Part shown: positions 43,278 through 52,595 of the stretch, piece after piece
How positions within the stretch are numbered: position 1 is the first letter of the stretch
Layout of the letters: each line of letters starts with the position of its first letter
Assembly: GCF_042685745.1 (NCBI RefSeq)
Contig: NZ_JBHUNT010000001.1
Location: forward strand, 5,518,001 to 5,582,000
Source of the DNA: Prauserella_A oleivorans
Lineage (GTDB): Bacteria > Actinomycetota > Actinomycetes > Mycobacteriales > Pseudonocardiaceae
Reading direction: 5' to 3'
DNA length: 64,000 nt
Notes under the pieces: generated by a model
What the model saw: only the letters and a program-made list of their open reading frames with translations
What the model was told of the DNA's origin: nothing
The model's database searches: none
Program-made: the position numbers and the translations under genes

Positions 43278-44395
43278 GAGAGCTCATCCTCGGGCGGGAC
43301 GACGGCGAGCCGGTATCCGCGCTTGACGACGGTCTGCACGAGCCTGCCCTCGCCGAGAGAGGTGCGAAGCCTGCCGATCGCGGTCTCCACGGCGTGCTCC
43401 TCGCCACCGCTGGGCAGCGCCGCCGTCAGCTCGCGACGGGACACCACGCGGCCGGGCTGCTGGGCCAGTGCGCGCAGCACGGCCATGGGAGCCGGCGCCA
43501 CCTCGCACAGCTGGCCGTCCACCACCGCCGCCTGTCCGCGCAGCTCGATCTCCCGCCCGGCCGCACACAGCCGTGGCGAGCGCGCGATGAGTGCCTCCGC
43601 CAGCGTCCGCGCGAGCGCCCCGATGCGGGCCCGCTGGGGCTGTACTGTCGGGATGCCGAGCGCCGCGAGCGGGCCCGCGGTGATCGGGCCGACACAGGCG
43701 ACGACGACCCGCCGGGTGAGGGCGTCCACCAGTGCCGCCTGCCGGCCGGTGCGCTTGGCCATCGCGAGCATGCTCGCGGCCGCCGGGGCACTGGTGAACG
43801 GCAACGCGTCGATGGACCCGTCGAGTACCGCGTCGATCAGCCGGTCGAGCGGCCCCGGATCGGCCGGCCCCACCCAGCGGTACACCGGAACCTCCACGAC
43901 GTCGGCCCCCGCGGAGCGCAGCGAATCGACGAAGTACGGCAACGGTTCGCCGTGCAACTGCACCGCGATGCGCTGACCCTCCACACCGGAGTCCAGCAGG
44001 TGCTGCAGCAGCTCGGCGTTGCTCTCGGACGCGGGCGAGTACACCTCGGACAGTCCCGCCGCGCGCACCGCGCCCTTGGCCTTGGGACCGCGGGTCAGGA
44101 CGTTCGTGTGCGCGAGCCGTTCGAGCAGTTCCTCACCGAGTCCCCACCCTTCGGCAGCCTCGATCCAGCCGCGGAAACCGATGCCCGTCGTGGCCACGAC
44201 GGCGTCCACCGGCTCGTCCAGCAACCGCTTGGTGGCCGCATGCAGCTCCGTGTCGTCGGCCAGCGGCACGATCCGGATCGCCGGGCCGTACCGCACCGTG
44301 GCGCCCTTGCGCACCAGCAGTGCGCCCAGCTCGTCGGCCCGCCGGGCGGCGGTGATGCCGATGGCGTACCCGGCGAGCGGCATGACCGCGTTCAC
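43274..44395 (-). CDS. nnaR: NnaR-like regulator: HemD domain fused to OmpR-type winged helix
   Basis: 373 residues from GTG 44395 (overlaps nirD stop). Residues 1-265 are uroporphyrinogen-III synthase-like; 270-373 form a winged helix (VVSRRELTAALPSGGEEHAVETAIGRLR). This is the architecture of Streptomyces NnaR, a co-activator with GlnR of nitrate/nitrite assimilation genes. Being inside the nir operon supports that role. The HemD part may sense a tetrapyrrole, possibly siroheme-related; that is inference. Confidence 0.9.
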   Translation of the reverse strand: MNAVMPLAGYAIGITAARRADELGALLVRKGATVRYGPAIRIVPLADDTELHAATKRLLDEPVDAVVATTGIGFRGWIEAAEGWGLGEELLERLAHTNVLTRGPKAKGAVRAAGLSEVYSPASESNAELLQHLLDSGVEGQRIAVQLHGEPLPYFVDSLRSAGADVVEVPVYRWVGPADPGPLDRLIDAVLDGSIDALPFTSAPAAASMLAMAKRTGRQAALVDALTRRVVVACVGPITAGPLAALGIPTVQPQRARIGALARTLAEALIARSPRLCAAGREIELRGQAAVVDGQLCEVAPAPMAVLRALAQQPGRVVSRRELTAALPSGGEEHAVETAIGRLRTSLGEGRLVQTVVKRGYRLAVVPPEDELS

Positions 44396-44745
44396 GGCGA
44401 TCCCACGTGCACCACGCCGCCGGCGACGCGGACCGGATAGGTGGCGATCCGGACGGTCTCGTCGTCGAGGCATCGGCCCGTGCGCAGGTCGAAGCATTGC
44501 TTGTAGATCGGCGAGGCCACCACCGGCACGCCTTTGACATCACCGACGATGCCGCGCGAGAGCACGGCTGCCCCGCTGAACGGGTCGATATTGGACAGTC
44601 CGTAGAACTCGTCGTCGTCGGTGCGGAAGATCGCCACCTGCTCGCCGCCGTCGAGCAAGGCCGCCACGCCGGAGGCGCGCAGCACCACCCTCTCCTCGCA
44701 CACCGCGACCCACGTCTGTTCGGCCATCTCGGGCATTGCGGTCAT
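44392..44745 (-). CDS. nirD: Nitrite reductase small subunit (Rieske-like)
   Basis: 117 residues. NirD family: Rieske-like fold without the full [2Fe-2S] ligand set (VAIFRTDDDEFYGLSNIDPFSGAAVLSRG near 38, VASPIYKQCFDLRTGRCLDD near 77). It pairs with NirB to reduce nitrite to ammonium with NADH. 4-nt overlaps on both sides. Confidence 0.95.
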   Translation of the reverse strand: MTAMPEMAEQTWVAVCEERVVLRASGVAALLDGGEQVAIFRTDDDEFYGLSNIDPFSGAAVLSRGIVGDVKGVPVVASPIYKQCFDLRTGRCLDDETVRIATYPVRVAGGVVHVGSP

Positions 44746-47261
44746 CGGCTCACCACCTCCGGGACACCCAGCATCACGGGCACGGGCTGATCGCGCTCGG
44801 TACGGAAAGAGATGGTCGGGTCCGGTGTGCCCGGCGCGTTCACGAACGAGGTGAACCGCGCGAGCTTGTCCGGATCCTCCAGCACGCCCTTCCACTCGTC
44901 GCGGTAGTTCGCGACGTGCTCGGCCATCGCCTCTTCCAGCTCGGCGCAGATGCCGAGGCTGTCGTCGACGATCACCGAGCGCAGGTGGTCGAGGCCGCCT
45001 TCCATCTCCTCGAGCCAGGCCGCCGTGCGCTGCAACCGGTCGGCCGTGCGGACGTAGAACATCAGGAACCGGTCGATGATCCGGATCAGCGTCTCGGTAT
45101 CCACATCGGACACCAGCAGGTCGGCATGCCGCGGGACCGCTCCGCCGTTGCCCGCCACATAGAGGTTCCAGCCCTTCTCCGTGGCGATGATGCCGAAGTC
45201 CTTGCTCCGCGCCTCGGCACATTCGCGTGCGCAGCCGGAGACCGCGGACTTGAGCTTGTGCGGTGAGCGCAGGCCCCGGTAGCGCAGTTCGAGCTCCACG
45301 GCGAGACCGACGCTGTCCTGCTGGCCGTAGCGGCACCACGTGGTGCCCACGCAGGACTTGACCGTGCGCAACGCCTTGCCGTAGGCGTGTCCCGACTCGA
45401 ACCCGGCGTCGACGAGCCGCTTCCAGATGTGCGGGAGCTGGTCCACGGTGGCGCCGAACATGTCGATCCGTTGCCCACCGGTAATCTTGGTGTAGAGGCC
45501 GAACTCCTTGGCGACCTCGCCGATGACGATGAGCTTGTCCGGAGTGATCTCGCCACCCGGGATGCGCGGCACCACGGAGTAGGTGCCGTTGCGCTGCAGG
45601 TTGGCGAGGAAGTGGTCGTTGGTGTCCTGCAGCGTCGCCTGCTCGCCGCCGAGGATGTGCCCGTTGCCGAGCGTGGCGAGGATCGAGGCGACCGCCGGCT
45701 TGCAGATCGCGCAGCCCTTGCCCGTGCCGTGCTTGGCGATGAGCTCGCTGAACGTCGCGATGCGCGTGGCGCGGACGATCTCGAACAGCTCGGCACGCGA
45801 CTGGGTGAAGTGCTCGCACAGCGACTTCGACTGCTCGACGCCGCAGGCCGCCAGCACCTTGCCGATCATCGGTACGCACGAGCCGCACGACGTGCCGGCG
45901 CGGGTGCACTCCTTGATCCCGGCGACGCTGTCGCAGCCCTGCTCGGTCACCGCCAGGCCGATGGCGCCCTTGGTGACGGCGTTGCACGAGCAGATCTGGG
46001 CGTCGTCGGGCAGTGCCTCGACGCCCACGGTGCCGTCGCCGCCGCCCGCGGGTGCGATCAGCGCCGCGGGTTCGGCGGGCAGTTCGTTGCCGACGAGCGG
46101 GCGCAGCAGGTTGTACTCGCCGGCGTCCCCGACGAGCACGCCCCCGAGGAGCGTCTTGGCGTCGTCGGACACCACGAGCTTCTTGTACGAGCGGTTGACG
46201 GCGTCGTTGAAGACGACCTCGAGCGCGCCCTCGGTGGCGGCGTGGGCGTCACCGAAGCTGGCGACATCCACCCCCATCAGCTTGAGCTTGGTGGAGGTGT
46301 CGGCGCCGGGGAACGACGCCTGCTTGCCCAGCAGCGTGGCGGCGGCCACCTCGGCCATCGAGTAGCCCGGCGCGACGAGCCCGTACACCCGGCCCTGCAT
46401 CGCCGCGCACTCGCCGATGGCGTACACGTCCGGGTCGCTGGTCCGGCAGGTCTCGTCCACGAGCACGCCGCCGCGCTCGCCGAGGTCGAGCCCGCAGTCG
46501 CGGGCGAGGTCGTCGCGCGGCCGCACGCCGGCCGAGAACACGAGCAGGTCGATGTCGAGTTCGGTGCCGTTGCCGAGCTTGGCGCACAGCCGGCCGCGGT
46601 CCTCCTCGATCGCGTCGGTCGACGTTCCCGTGTGGACGGTGACGTCGAGCTCCGTGATGAGCCTGCGCAGCAGGCTGCCGCCGCCCTCGTCGACCTGGAG
46701 GGGCATGAGCCGGGGCGCCATCTCGACGACGTGCGGCGACAATCCCATGTCCCGCAACGCCTTGGCGGCCTCGAGCCCGAGCAGGCCACCGCCCACCACG
46801 GCAGCCGCCGGCCTGCCGCGGCCCGACCTCGCCCGTTCGACGGCGTCGCGGATCGCGTCGAGGTCCTCGATCGTGCGGTAGACGAAGCATCCGGGAAGGT
46901 CGCGGCCCGGCACCGGCGGCACGAAGGGCCGCGACCCGGTGGCCAGCACCAGGGCGTCGTAGGCCTGGGTGAACCCGCTCGCCGTGCGCACCCGCTTGGC
47001 GGCACGGTCGACCTCGACCACCGCGTCGCCGAGCCGCAGGTCGACGTTGTCGTCACCGGCGTAGTCCGAGCCCGGCAGGGCGAGGTTCGCGGGATCCCAC
47101 GAGTCCACATAGGACGTCAGCCCGACTCGGTCGTACGCGGGCCGGTTCTCCTCCCCGAGCACGACGATGCGCCAGGTCGCGTCGACGTCGTCGGAACGGA
47201 CGGCCTCCACCAGTCGGTGGGCCACCATTCCGTGCCCGACGACCACCAACGTTCGACTCAT
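44742..47261 (-). CDS. nirB: Nitrite reductase large subunit (NADH, siroheme)
   Basis: 839 residues from ATG 47261. FAD/NAD(P)-binding domain (VVVGHGMVAHRLVEAV, VLATGSRPF, VFSAGVRPR), BFD-type [2Fe-2S] domain (CSCNAVTKG and CGSCVPMIGK near 430-475), then sulfite/nitrite reductase ferredoxin half and siroheme/[4Fe-4S] site with CVGTTWC near 640 and CARECAEA near 675. Reduces nitrite to ammonia for assimilation. A GlnR-like box lies 67-82 nt upstream of its start. Confidence 0.97.
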   Translation of the reverse strand: MSRTLVVVGHGMVAHRLVEAVRSDDVDATWRIVVLGEENRPAYDRVGLTSYVDSWDPANLALPGSDYAGDDNVDLRLGDAVVEVDRAAKRVRTASGFTQAYDALVLATGSRPFVPPVPGRDLPGCFVYRTIEDLDAIRDAVERARSGRGRPAAAVVGGGLLGLEAAKALRDMGLSPHVVEMAPRLMPLQVDEGGGSLLRRLITELDVTVHTGTSTDAIEEDRGRLCAKLGNGTELDIDLLVFSAGVRPRDDLARDCGLDLGERGGVLVDETCRTSDPDVYAIGECAAMQGRVYGLVAPGYSMAEVAAATLLGKQASFPGADTSTKLKLMGVDVASFGDAHAATEGALEVVFNDAVNRSYKKLVVSDDAKTLLGGVLVGDAGEYNLLRPLVGNELPAEPAALIAPAGGGDGTVGVEALPDDAQICSCNAVTKGAIGLAVTEQGCDSVAGIKECTRAGTSCGSCVPMIGKVLAACGVEQSKSLCEHFTQSRAELFEIVRATRIATFSELIAKHGTGKGCAICKPAVASILATLGNGHILGGEQATLQDTNDHFLANLQRNGTYSVVPRIPGGEITPDKLIVIGEVAKEFGLYTKITGGQRIDMFGATVDQLPHIWKRLVDAGFESGHAYGKALRTVKSCVGTTWCRYGQQDSVGLAVELELRYRGLRSPHKLKSAVSGCARECAEARSKDFGIIATEKGWNLYVAGNGGAVPRHADLLVSDVDTETLIRIIDRFLMFYVRTADRLQRTAAWLEEMEGGLDHLRSVIVDDSLGICAELEEAMAEHVANYRDEWKGVLEDPDKLARFTSFVNAPGTPDPTISFRTERDQPVPVMLGVPEVVSR

Positions 47262-47327
47262 GAACCAAACCTCCGTAGAACTGCCTTCCATGCTCACCGG
47301 AGCTCGTATCCGGCTTGCTTCCCGTGT

Positions 47328-47343
47328 GTTGCGGCGCGGTTAC
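47328..47343 (-). promoter_or_regulatory. GlnR-type nitrogen-control box upstream of nirB
   Basis: On the minus strand GTAAC-N6-GCAAC, followed after another six bases by GAAGC, resembles the actinobacterial GlnR pattern GTnAC-N6-GaAAC. It lies about 67-82 nt upstream of the nirB ATG. Match is partial; use by GlnR/NnaR is inferred from the pathway. Confidence 0.5.
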
Positions 47344-47382
47344 CAAGACCTCCCTTCGCAGGTCAGCGCACGGTGCTGTGAC

Positions 47383-48753
47383 TCAGATCCCCGCTGTGGC
47401 CAGCGCGGGCTCCTCACCGGCGCGGCGGGCGCGGGCGCGCGCACCGCGCAGGTAGACCGTCCAGGTGGTGACGAAGCACAGGCCGTAGAAGACGAGGAAC
47501 GACACGAACGCGGGCACTCCGCCTCCGGTGCCGAGGAACGAGGCGCGGAACGCGAGGTTGATGAACAGTCCACCGAGCGCGCCGACGGCACCGGCGATCC
47601 CGATCAGCGCGCCGGAGAGCCTGCGCGCCCGGGCCAGCGCGGTCTCCCGCACCTCGCCTGCGGCGATCCCGCGCAGCGCCTGCTGGTGGAAGATGGCCGG
47701 GATCATCTTGTAGGTGGAGCCGTTGCCGATGCCGGAAAGCACGAACAGCGCGATGAATCCGGCCGTGAACAGCCCCAGCGAGCCCGCGTTGGACGCCACG
47801 ATGCACAGCACCGTGCCCGCCGCCATGCCCAGGAACGTCCACAGCGTCACCGTGGCACCGCCGATCTTATCGGCGAGCCAGCCGCCCACCGGACGGATCA
47901 GCGAACCGACCAGGGCACCGATGAAGGTCACCTGAGCGGCCTGCAGCGGCGTGCGGTCGAACTGGTTCTGCAACACCAGGCCGAAGGCGAAGCTGTAGCC
48001 GATGAACGAGCCGAACGTTCCGATGTAGAGCAGCGACATCACGTAGGAGTGCTTGTCCTTGAGCACCTCCCGCATCGCGTTGCCTTCCTGCTTCACGTTC
48101 GCGAGGTTGTCCATGAACAACGCCGCGCACGTGATGGCGACGATGACGAGCGGCAGGTAGATGTAGAAGATGATCTGCGGCGCGCCGCTGCCCGCGGTGC
48201 TGATGACGATCAGGCCGACGACCTGGATCGCCGCGACACCGAGGTTTCCGCCGCCCGCGTTCAGCCCGAGCGCCGCGCCCTTGAGCCGTTCCGGGAAGAA
48301 CGAGTTGATGTTGGTCATCGACGACGCGAAGTTGCCGCCGCCCACACCACCGATGGCGGCGACGAGCATGAAGACCCACAACGGCGTGCCCGGCTCCATC
48401 ACGATCCCGGCCAGGATGGTCGGGATCAGCAGCATCCCGGCGCTGATGATCGTCCAGTTGCGGCCGCCGAACTTCGCCACGGCCAGCGTGTAGGGGACCC
48501 GCAGGATCGCCCCGACGAGCGACGGGGTCGACACGAGCAGGAACTTGTCCGCGGCCGAGAGCCCGTATTCCGGCCCCATGAACAGCACGAGGACCGACCA
48601 CAGCGTCCAGATGGAGAAACCGATGTGCTCGGCCAGGATCGAGAACCACAGGTTGCGAGTGGCGACCTTTTTGCCTTCGGCTTCCCAGAATCGAGTATCT
48701 TCCGGATCCCAGTGTTCGATCCACCGTTTCCCGGTGAGAGTCGGAGCGGACAT
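47383..48753 (-). CDS. narK: Nitrate/nitrite transporter, NarK family
   Basis: 456 residues with about 12 membrane helices (MFS). The N-terminal WIEHWDPEDTRFW is typical of actinobacterial NarK2/NarT; helix motifs GGVGGGNFASSMTNINSFFPERLKGAALGLNAGGGNLG (nitrate signature, residues about 130-165) and a second GIGNGSTYKMIP are present. Imports nitrate and/or exports nitrite. Between nirBD and nasBA on the same strand, with a 152-nt upstream gap that could hold a promoter. Confidence 0.95.
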   Translation of the reverse strand: MSAPTLTGKRWIEHWDPEDTRFWEAEGKKVATRNLWFSILAEHIGFSIWTLWSVLVLFMGPEYGLSAADKFLLVSTPSLVGAILRVPYTLAVAKFGGRNWTIISAGMLLIPTILAGIVMEPGTPLWVFMLVAAIGGVGGGNFASSMTNINSFFPERLKGAALGLNAGGGNLGVAAIQVVGLIVISTAGSGAPQIIFYIYLPLVIVAITCAALFMDNLANVKQEGNAMREVLKDKHSYVMSLLYIGTFGSFIGYSFAFGLVLQNQFDRTPLQAAQVTFIGALVGSLIRPVGGWLADKIGGATVTLWTFLGMAAGTVLCIVASNAGSLGLFTAGFIALFVLSGIGNGSTYKMIPAIFHQQALRGIAAGEVRETALARARRLSGALIGIAGAVGALGGLFINLAFRASFLGTGGGVPAFVSFLVFYGLCFVTTWTVYLRGARARARRAGEEPALATAGI

Positions 48754-48905
48754 GGTGACTTCCTCCTCGTAGGGCCGGCGGTGGGGACATGCGCGTGCCG
48801 AGCGCGAACCTAGGCACCGCGGATTTCGAGAACAGCGTCGCCCTGTCGCGGCGCTGCTAATTTCTGCTCACCGGCGCGAATCACGCGCGGTGAGAACGGG
48901 AAGTA

Positions 48906-50357
48906 TCAGGACGTGCTGGCGAGCCACTCGGCAATGCCGCACACGGCGTCCCGGCAACTGCCGCAGCCGGTGCTCGCACGGGTCGCGGTCGCCAGATCGT
49001 CCACAGTGGACGCACCGGACCGCCACGCGTCCACGAGCCTGCCCTTGCTCACCGAGTTGCACCGGCAAACGACCGCCGAGGCCGGCAGGTCCGCGGGACT
49101 GGCCGCCCCGGGCGCACCCGAGGGCAACGCGCGGCCCAGCAGCAGCGCGAGCCGGTCACTCGGCACCGGGCCGCCTCGGTCGTAGAGCTGCGTGATGGCG
49201 GCCGCCGCGTCGGGCACACCGAGCACGATCGCGCCCGCCACCTTCTCGTCGCGCACCACCAGCTTCGCGTACCGGCCCCGGGCCGGATCGTTGACGCACA
49301 CCACCTCGGCGTCCTCGTCCTCGGTGTCGGCCTCGGTCTGTGTGTCACCCACCGCGGCCAGGTCGACGCCCCGCGCCTTCAGCCGGGTGACCACCGACGT
49401 GCCCCGGTACCTGGCCGCGGTGTCGGTGCCGGTGAGCAGGTCGGCCAGCACCTCCGCCTGCTCCCACGCCGGCTGCACGAGCCCGGACGGCGTTCCGGGG
49501 TGCTGGGCACAGTCGCCGAGCGCGTGAATGCGGCCGTCGCTGGTCCGCAGCGCGTCGTCCACGACGACACCACGGTCCACCGCCAGCCCGGCGGCCTCGG
49601 CGAGCCCGGTCTCGGCACGCACGCCCGTCGACACCACGAGCAGGTCGGCGTCCACGTGGCTGCCGTCGTCCAGTTTGAGCCCGTCCCCCGGTACGTACTT
49701 GGCCGCGGTCCGGCCGAGCCGGAAATCGATGCCGAACTCCGCGAGGGCGCGGCCGAGCACCCGGCCCGCGCCGCGGTCGAGCTGCCGTTCCAGCACGTGC
49801 GGAGCCGGGTGCACCACCGTGACGAGGTTGCCGCGACCGGCCAGGCCGCGCGCCGCCTCCAGCCCGAGCAGGCCACCGCCGAGCACGGCCACCGGGGCGC
49901 CGACGCGGGCGGCGTCGAGGATGCGGTCGCAGTCGTCCAGTGTGCGGAAGGTGAGCGCCCCCTCGGCGAGCGAGCCGTCCTCGTTCACCAGGCCCTCCAC
50001 CGGCGGCAGCCACGGGCGGCTGCCGGTGGCGAGCACGAGCGCGTCGTATCCGACCGTGCTGCCGTCGGAAAGCCGCACCGTCCGGGCGGCGCGGTCGATC
50101 CCCGTCGCGGGTGTGCCGAGCCGAAGATCGACCCCGTGCCGCTGCGCCCAGTCGTCGTCGTGCAGCCGCACCGTCTCCGGCCGCATCGTGCCCGCCACCA
50201 CCGCGGAGAGCAGCACGCGGTTGTACGCGGCGTGCGGCTCGGCGCCGATCACGGTCAGTGTCACCCGCTCGCCATGCGGGTCCCGGCGGCGGATCTCGTC
50301 GGCGAGCCGCGCGCCCGCCATGCCGTATCCGAGCACGACCACCTTGCGGGCGCTCAT
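48906..50357 (-). CDS. FAD/NAD(P)-dependent oxidoreductase with BFD [2Fe-2S] domain, nitrate reductase electron-transfer subunit
   Basis: 483 residues from ATG 50357. FAD-binding VVVLGYGMAGARLADEI, NAD-binding VAVLGGGLLGLEAARGL near 145, and a C-terminal BFD-like [2Fe-2S] set CRCNSVSKG and CGSCRDAVC near 430-470. The architecture matches NasB-type or NirB N-terminal diaphorases. Coupled to nasA by a 4-nt overlap, so it probably passes electrons from NADH to NasA. Confidence 0.92.
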   Translation of the reverse strand: MSARKVVVLGYGMAGARLADEIRRRDPHGERVTLTVIGAEPHAAYNRVLLSAVVAGTMRPETVRLHDDDWAQRHGVDLRLGTPATGIDRAARTVRLSDGSTVGYDALVLATGSRPWLPPVEGLVNEDGSLAEGALTFRTLDDCDRILDAARVGAPVAVLGGGLLGLEAARGLAGRGNLVTVVHPAPHVLERQLDRGAGRVLGRALAEFGIDFRLGRTAAKYVPGDGLKLDDGSHVDADLLVVSTGVRAETGLAEAAGLAVDRGVVVDDALRTSDGRIHALGDCAQHPGTPSGLVQPAWEQAEVLADLLTGTDTAARYRGTSVVTRLKARGVDLAAVGDTQTEADTEDEDAEVVCVNDPARGRYAKLVVRDEKVAGAIVLGVPDAAAAITQLYDRGGPVPSDRLALLLGRALPSGAPGAASPADLPASAVVCRCNSVSKGRLVDAWRSGASTVDDLATATRASTGCGSCRDAVCGIAEWLASTS

Positions 50358-52474
50358 GCTGCACCGTCCTTTCCGGACTGCGGGCCGAGCCGGACCGCGC
50401 ACACCTTGAACTCCGGCATCCGGCTCGTCGGGTCGAGCGCCGGGTTGGTCAACAGGTTCGCCCGCTGCTCTCCCGGGAAGTGGAAGGGCAGGAACACGAC
50501 CTCCGGCCGCATCGACGTCACACAGCGCACGCGGGCGGTGACCTCACCTCGGCGCGAGGTGACGACGGCCAGATCGCCGTCGGTGAGCCCGGCCCGCTCC
50601 GCGGTGTCCGGATGCACCTCGACGCAGGCCTCCGGAACGGCGTCGGCCAGTTCCGGGACGAGCCGGGTCTGCGCTCCCGACTGGTAGTGCTGCAGCACCC
50701 GGCCGGTGGTGGCGACCAAGGGGAACTCGGTGTCCGGCCGTTCGGCCGGCCCGGTGTGCTCCACGGGCACGAACCGCGCCCGGCCGTCGGGATGCGCGAA
50801 GGAGTCGAGGAACAGGCGTGGCGTGCCCGGATGCTCGGTGCCGGGCACCGGCCAGTACAGCGCCTCGCCCGCCCGCAACCGCTCGTAGCTGACGCCCGAA
50901 TAGTCGGCGGGCCCGCCCGCCGAGGCCGCGCGCAGCTCGGTGAACACGGTCTCGGCATCCGCGGGGAACCGCTCGGGCGGCTGCCCCAGCCGGACGGCGA
51001 GTGCGGCCAGCACGTCGAGGTCGGTGCGCACCCCCTCGGGCGGGTTGATCGCTTTGCGGCGCAACAGAACCCGGCCCTCGAGGTTGGTCATCGTGCCGTC
51101 CTCCTCGGCCCACTGGGTCACCGGGAGCACCACGTCGGCGAGCGCGGACGTCTCCGACAACACGAGGTCCGCGGTCACCAGGAAGTCCAGTTCGGACAGC
51201 CGGTCGGCGACGTGTGCGGAACGGGGCGCCGAGACCACCACATTGCTGCCGAACACCAGCAGTGCTCTCGGCCCGTCCTCGGTGCCGAGCGCGTCGAGCA
51301 GTTCGTAGGCCGACCGGCCGGGGCCTGGCAACGACTCGGCGGGCACTCCCCACACGCCCGCGACGTGCTCGCGCGCGGCCGGGTCGGCGATCTTGCGGTA
51401 CCCCGGCAGTTGGTCGGCTTTCTGACCGTGCTCGCGGCCGCCCTGGCCGTTGCCCTGGCCGGTGAGGCAGCCGTAGCCGGAGCCGGCGCGGCCGGGAAGT
51501 CCGTGGGCGAGGGCCAGGTTGATCCACGCGCTCACCGTGTCGACGCCGGTGGCGTGCTGCTCGGCGCCGCGCGCGGTGAGCACGTAGGCGTTGTCCGCCC
51601 GCGCGAGCATCGCGGCGACCCGGCGCTGGTCCGCGGCACTGACCCCGGTGATGCGCTCGACCCGCTCGGGCCAGTACGCGGCCGCCACGCGCCAGGCCGG
51701 TCCGAACCCGGTCGTGCGTCCGTCCACATAGGCCTGGTCGAGCAGACCGTCGGCCACGGTCGCGTGCAGGATGCCGAGGGCGAGCGCCAGGTCGGTGCCG
51801 GGCGCGGGCGCGAGGTGCAGGTTCGCTTGCTCGGCGGTGGGTGTACGACGCGGATCGACGACCACGAGCCCGCCCTTGGCCGCCGCACCGCGCAGGTGCT
51901 GCACGAACGGCGGCATGGTCTCGGCGGGGTTGGCCCCCACGAGCACGATCACGTCGGCGCCGGCGAGATCGGTCAGCGGGAAGGGCAGGCCCCGGTCCAG
52001 GCCGAACGCCTTCATCCCCGCCGCGGCCGCCGACGACATGCAGAACCGGCCGTTGTAGTCGATCTGCGACGTGCCGAGTGCCACGCGGGCGAACTTGCCG
52101 AGCAGGTAGCTCTTCTCGTTGGTCAGCCCCCCGCCGCCGAAGATCGCGACCGAGTCCTTGCCGTGTTCGCGCTGAAGTGTGGTCAGCCGGTCGGCGATGA
52201 GGTCGAGCGCGTCGTCCCAGCTCGCGGGACGGAGTTCGCCGCCGGAGCGGATCAGCGGAGTGGTCAGCCGGGCCGGGGAGGCGAGCAGGGCGGGTGAGGT
52301 CCAGCCCTTCTGGCACAGCCCGCCCGCGTTGGTGGGGAACTGGCGTGGCGCCACCTCGGCCGCCGGGCCGAGCGTCATCCCGCACTGCAGAGCGCAGTAC
52401 GGACAGTGGGTCTCCACCTGGGTTTTCACGTGGGCTTCCGCGGTCGTCGTCGCCGGATCGGCGGTCAGCGTCAA
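50354..52474 (-). CDS. nasA: Assimilatory nitrate reductase, molybdopterin catalytic subunit
   Basis: 706 residues from TTG 52474; AGGAGG at 52481-52486 (6-nt spacing) sets this rare start. N-terminal [4Fe-4S] ligands CPYCALQCG and GLCQKGW, then molybdopterin oxidoreductase domains (FGGGGLTNEKSYLLGKFARVALGTS, NPAETMPPFVQH) and C-terminal MoCo-dinucleotide-binding domain ending at CAVRLG. Reduces nitrate to nitrite in the cytoplasm. First gene of nasA-diaphorase; feeds NirBD. Confidence 0.96.
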   Translation of the reverse strand: MTLTADPATTTAEAHVKTQVETHCPYCALQCGMTLGPAAEVAPRQFPTNAGGLCQKGWTSPALLASPARLTTPLIRSGGELRPASWDDALDLIADRLTTLQREHGKDSVAIFGGGGLTNEKSYLLGKFARVALGTSQIDYNGRFCMSSAAAAGMKAFGLDRGLPFPLTDLAGADVIVLVGANPAETMPPFVQHLRGAAAKGGLVVVDPRRTPTAEQANLHLAPAPGTDLALALGILHATVADGLLDQAYVDGRTTGFGPAWRVAAAYWPERVERITGVSAADQRRVAAMLARADNAYVLTARGAEQHATGVDTVSAWINLALAHGLPGRAGSGYGCLTGQGNGQGGREHGQKADQLPGYRKIADPAAREHVAGVWGVPAESLPGPGRSAYELLDALGTEDGPRALLVFGSNVVVSAPRSAHVADRLSELDFLVTADLVLSETSALADVVLPVTQWAEEDGTMTNLEGRVLLRRKAINPPEGVRTDLDVLAALAVRLGQPPERFPADAETVFTELRAASAGGPADYSGVSYERLRAGEALYWPVPGTEHPGTPRLFLDSFAHPDGRARFVPVEHTGPAERPDTEFPLVATTGRVLQHYQSGAQTRLVPELADAVPEACVEVHPDTAERAGLTDGDLAVVTSRRGEVTARVRCVTSMRPEVVFLPFHFPGEQRANLLTNPALDPTSRMPEFKVCAVRLGPQSGKDGAA

Positions 52475-52595
52475 CGGACACCTCCTGTTGCTCGCTGGCA
52501 GCACCCGACGGTAGGTAGCCCGTGTTACTCGAAAATGGCTGAATGTTTCAGGCGTGCGACATTGACCGCCCACGGCGGGCGGTGCGTGGTGAACG

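Noticed and set aside
48754..48905. GlnR site upstream of narK
   Set aside because: Half sites were not found at the correct 6-nt spacing.
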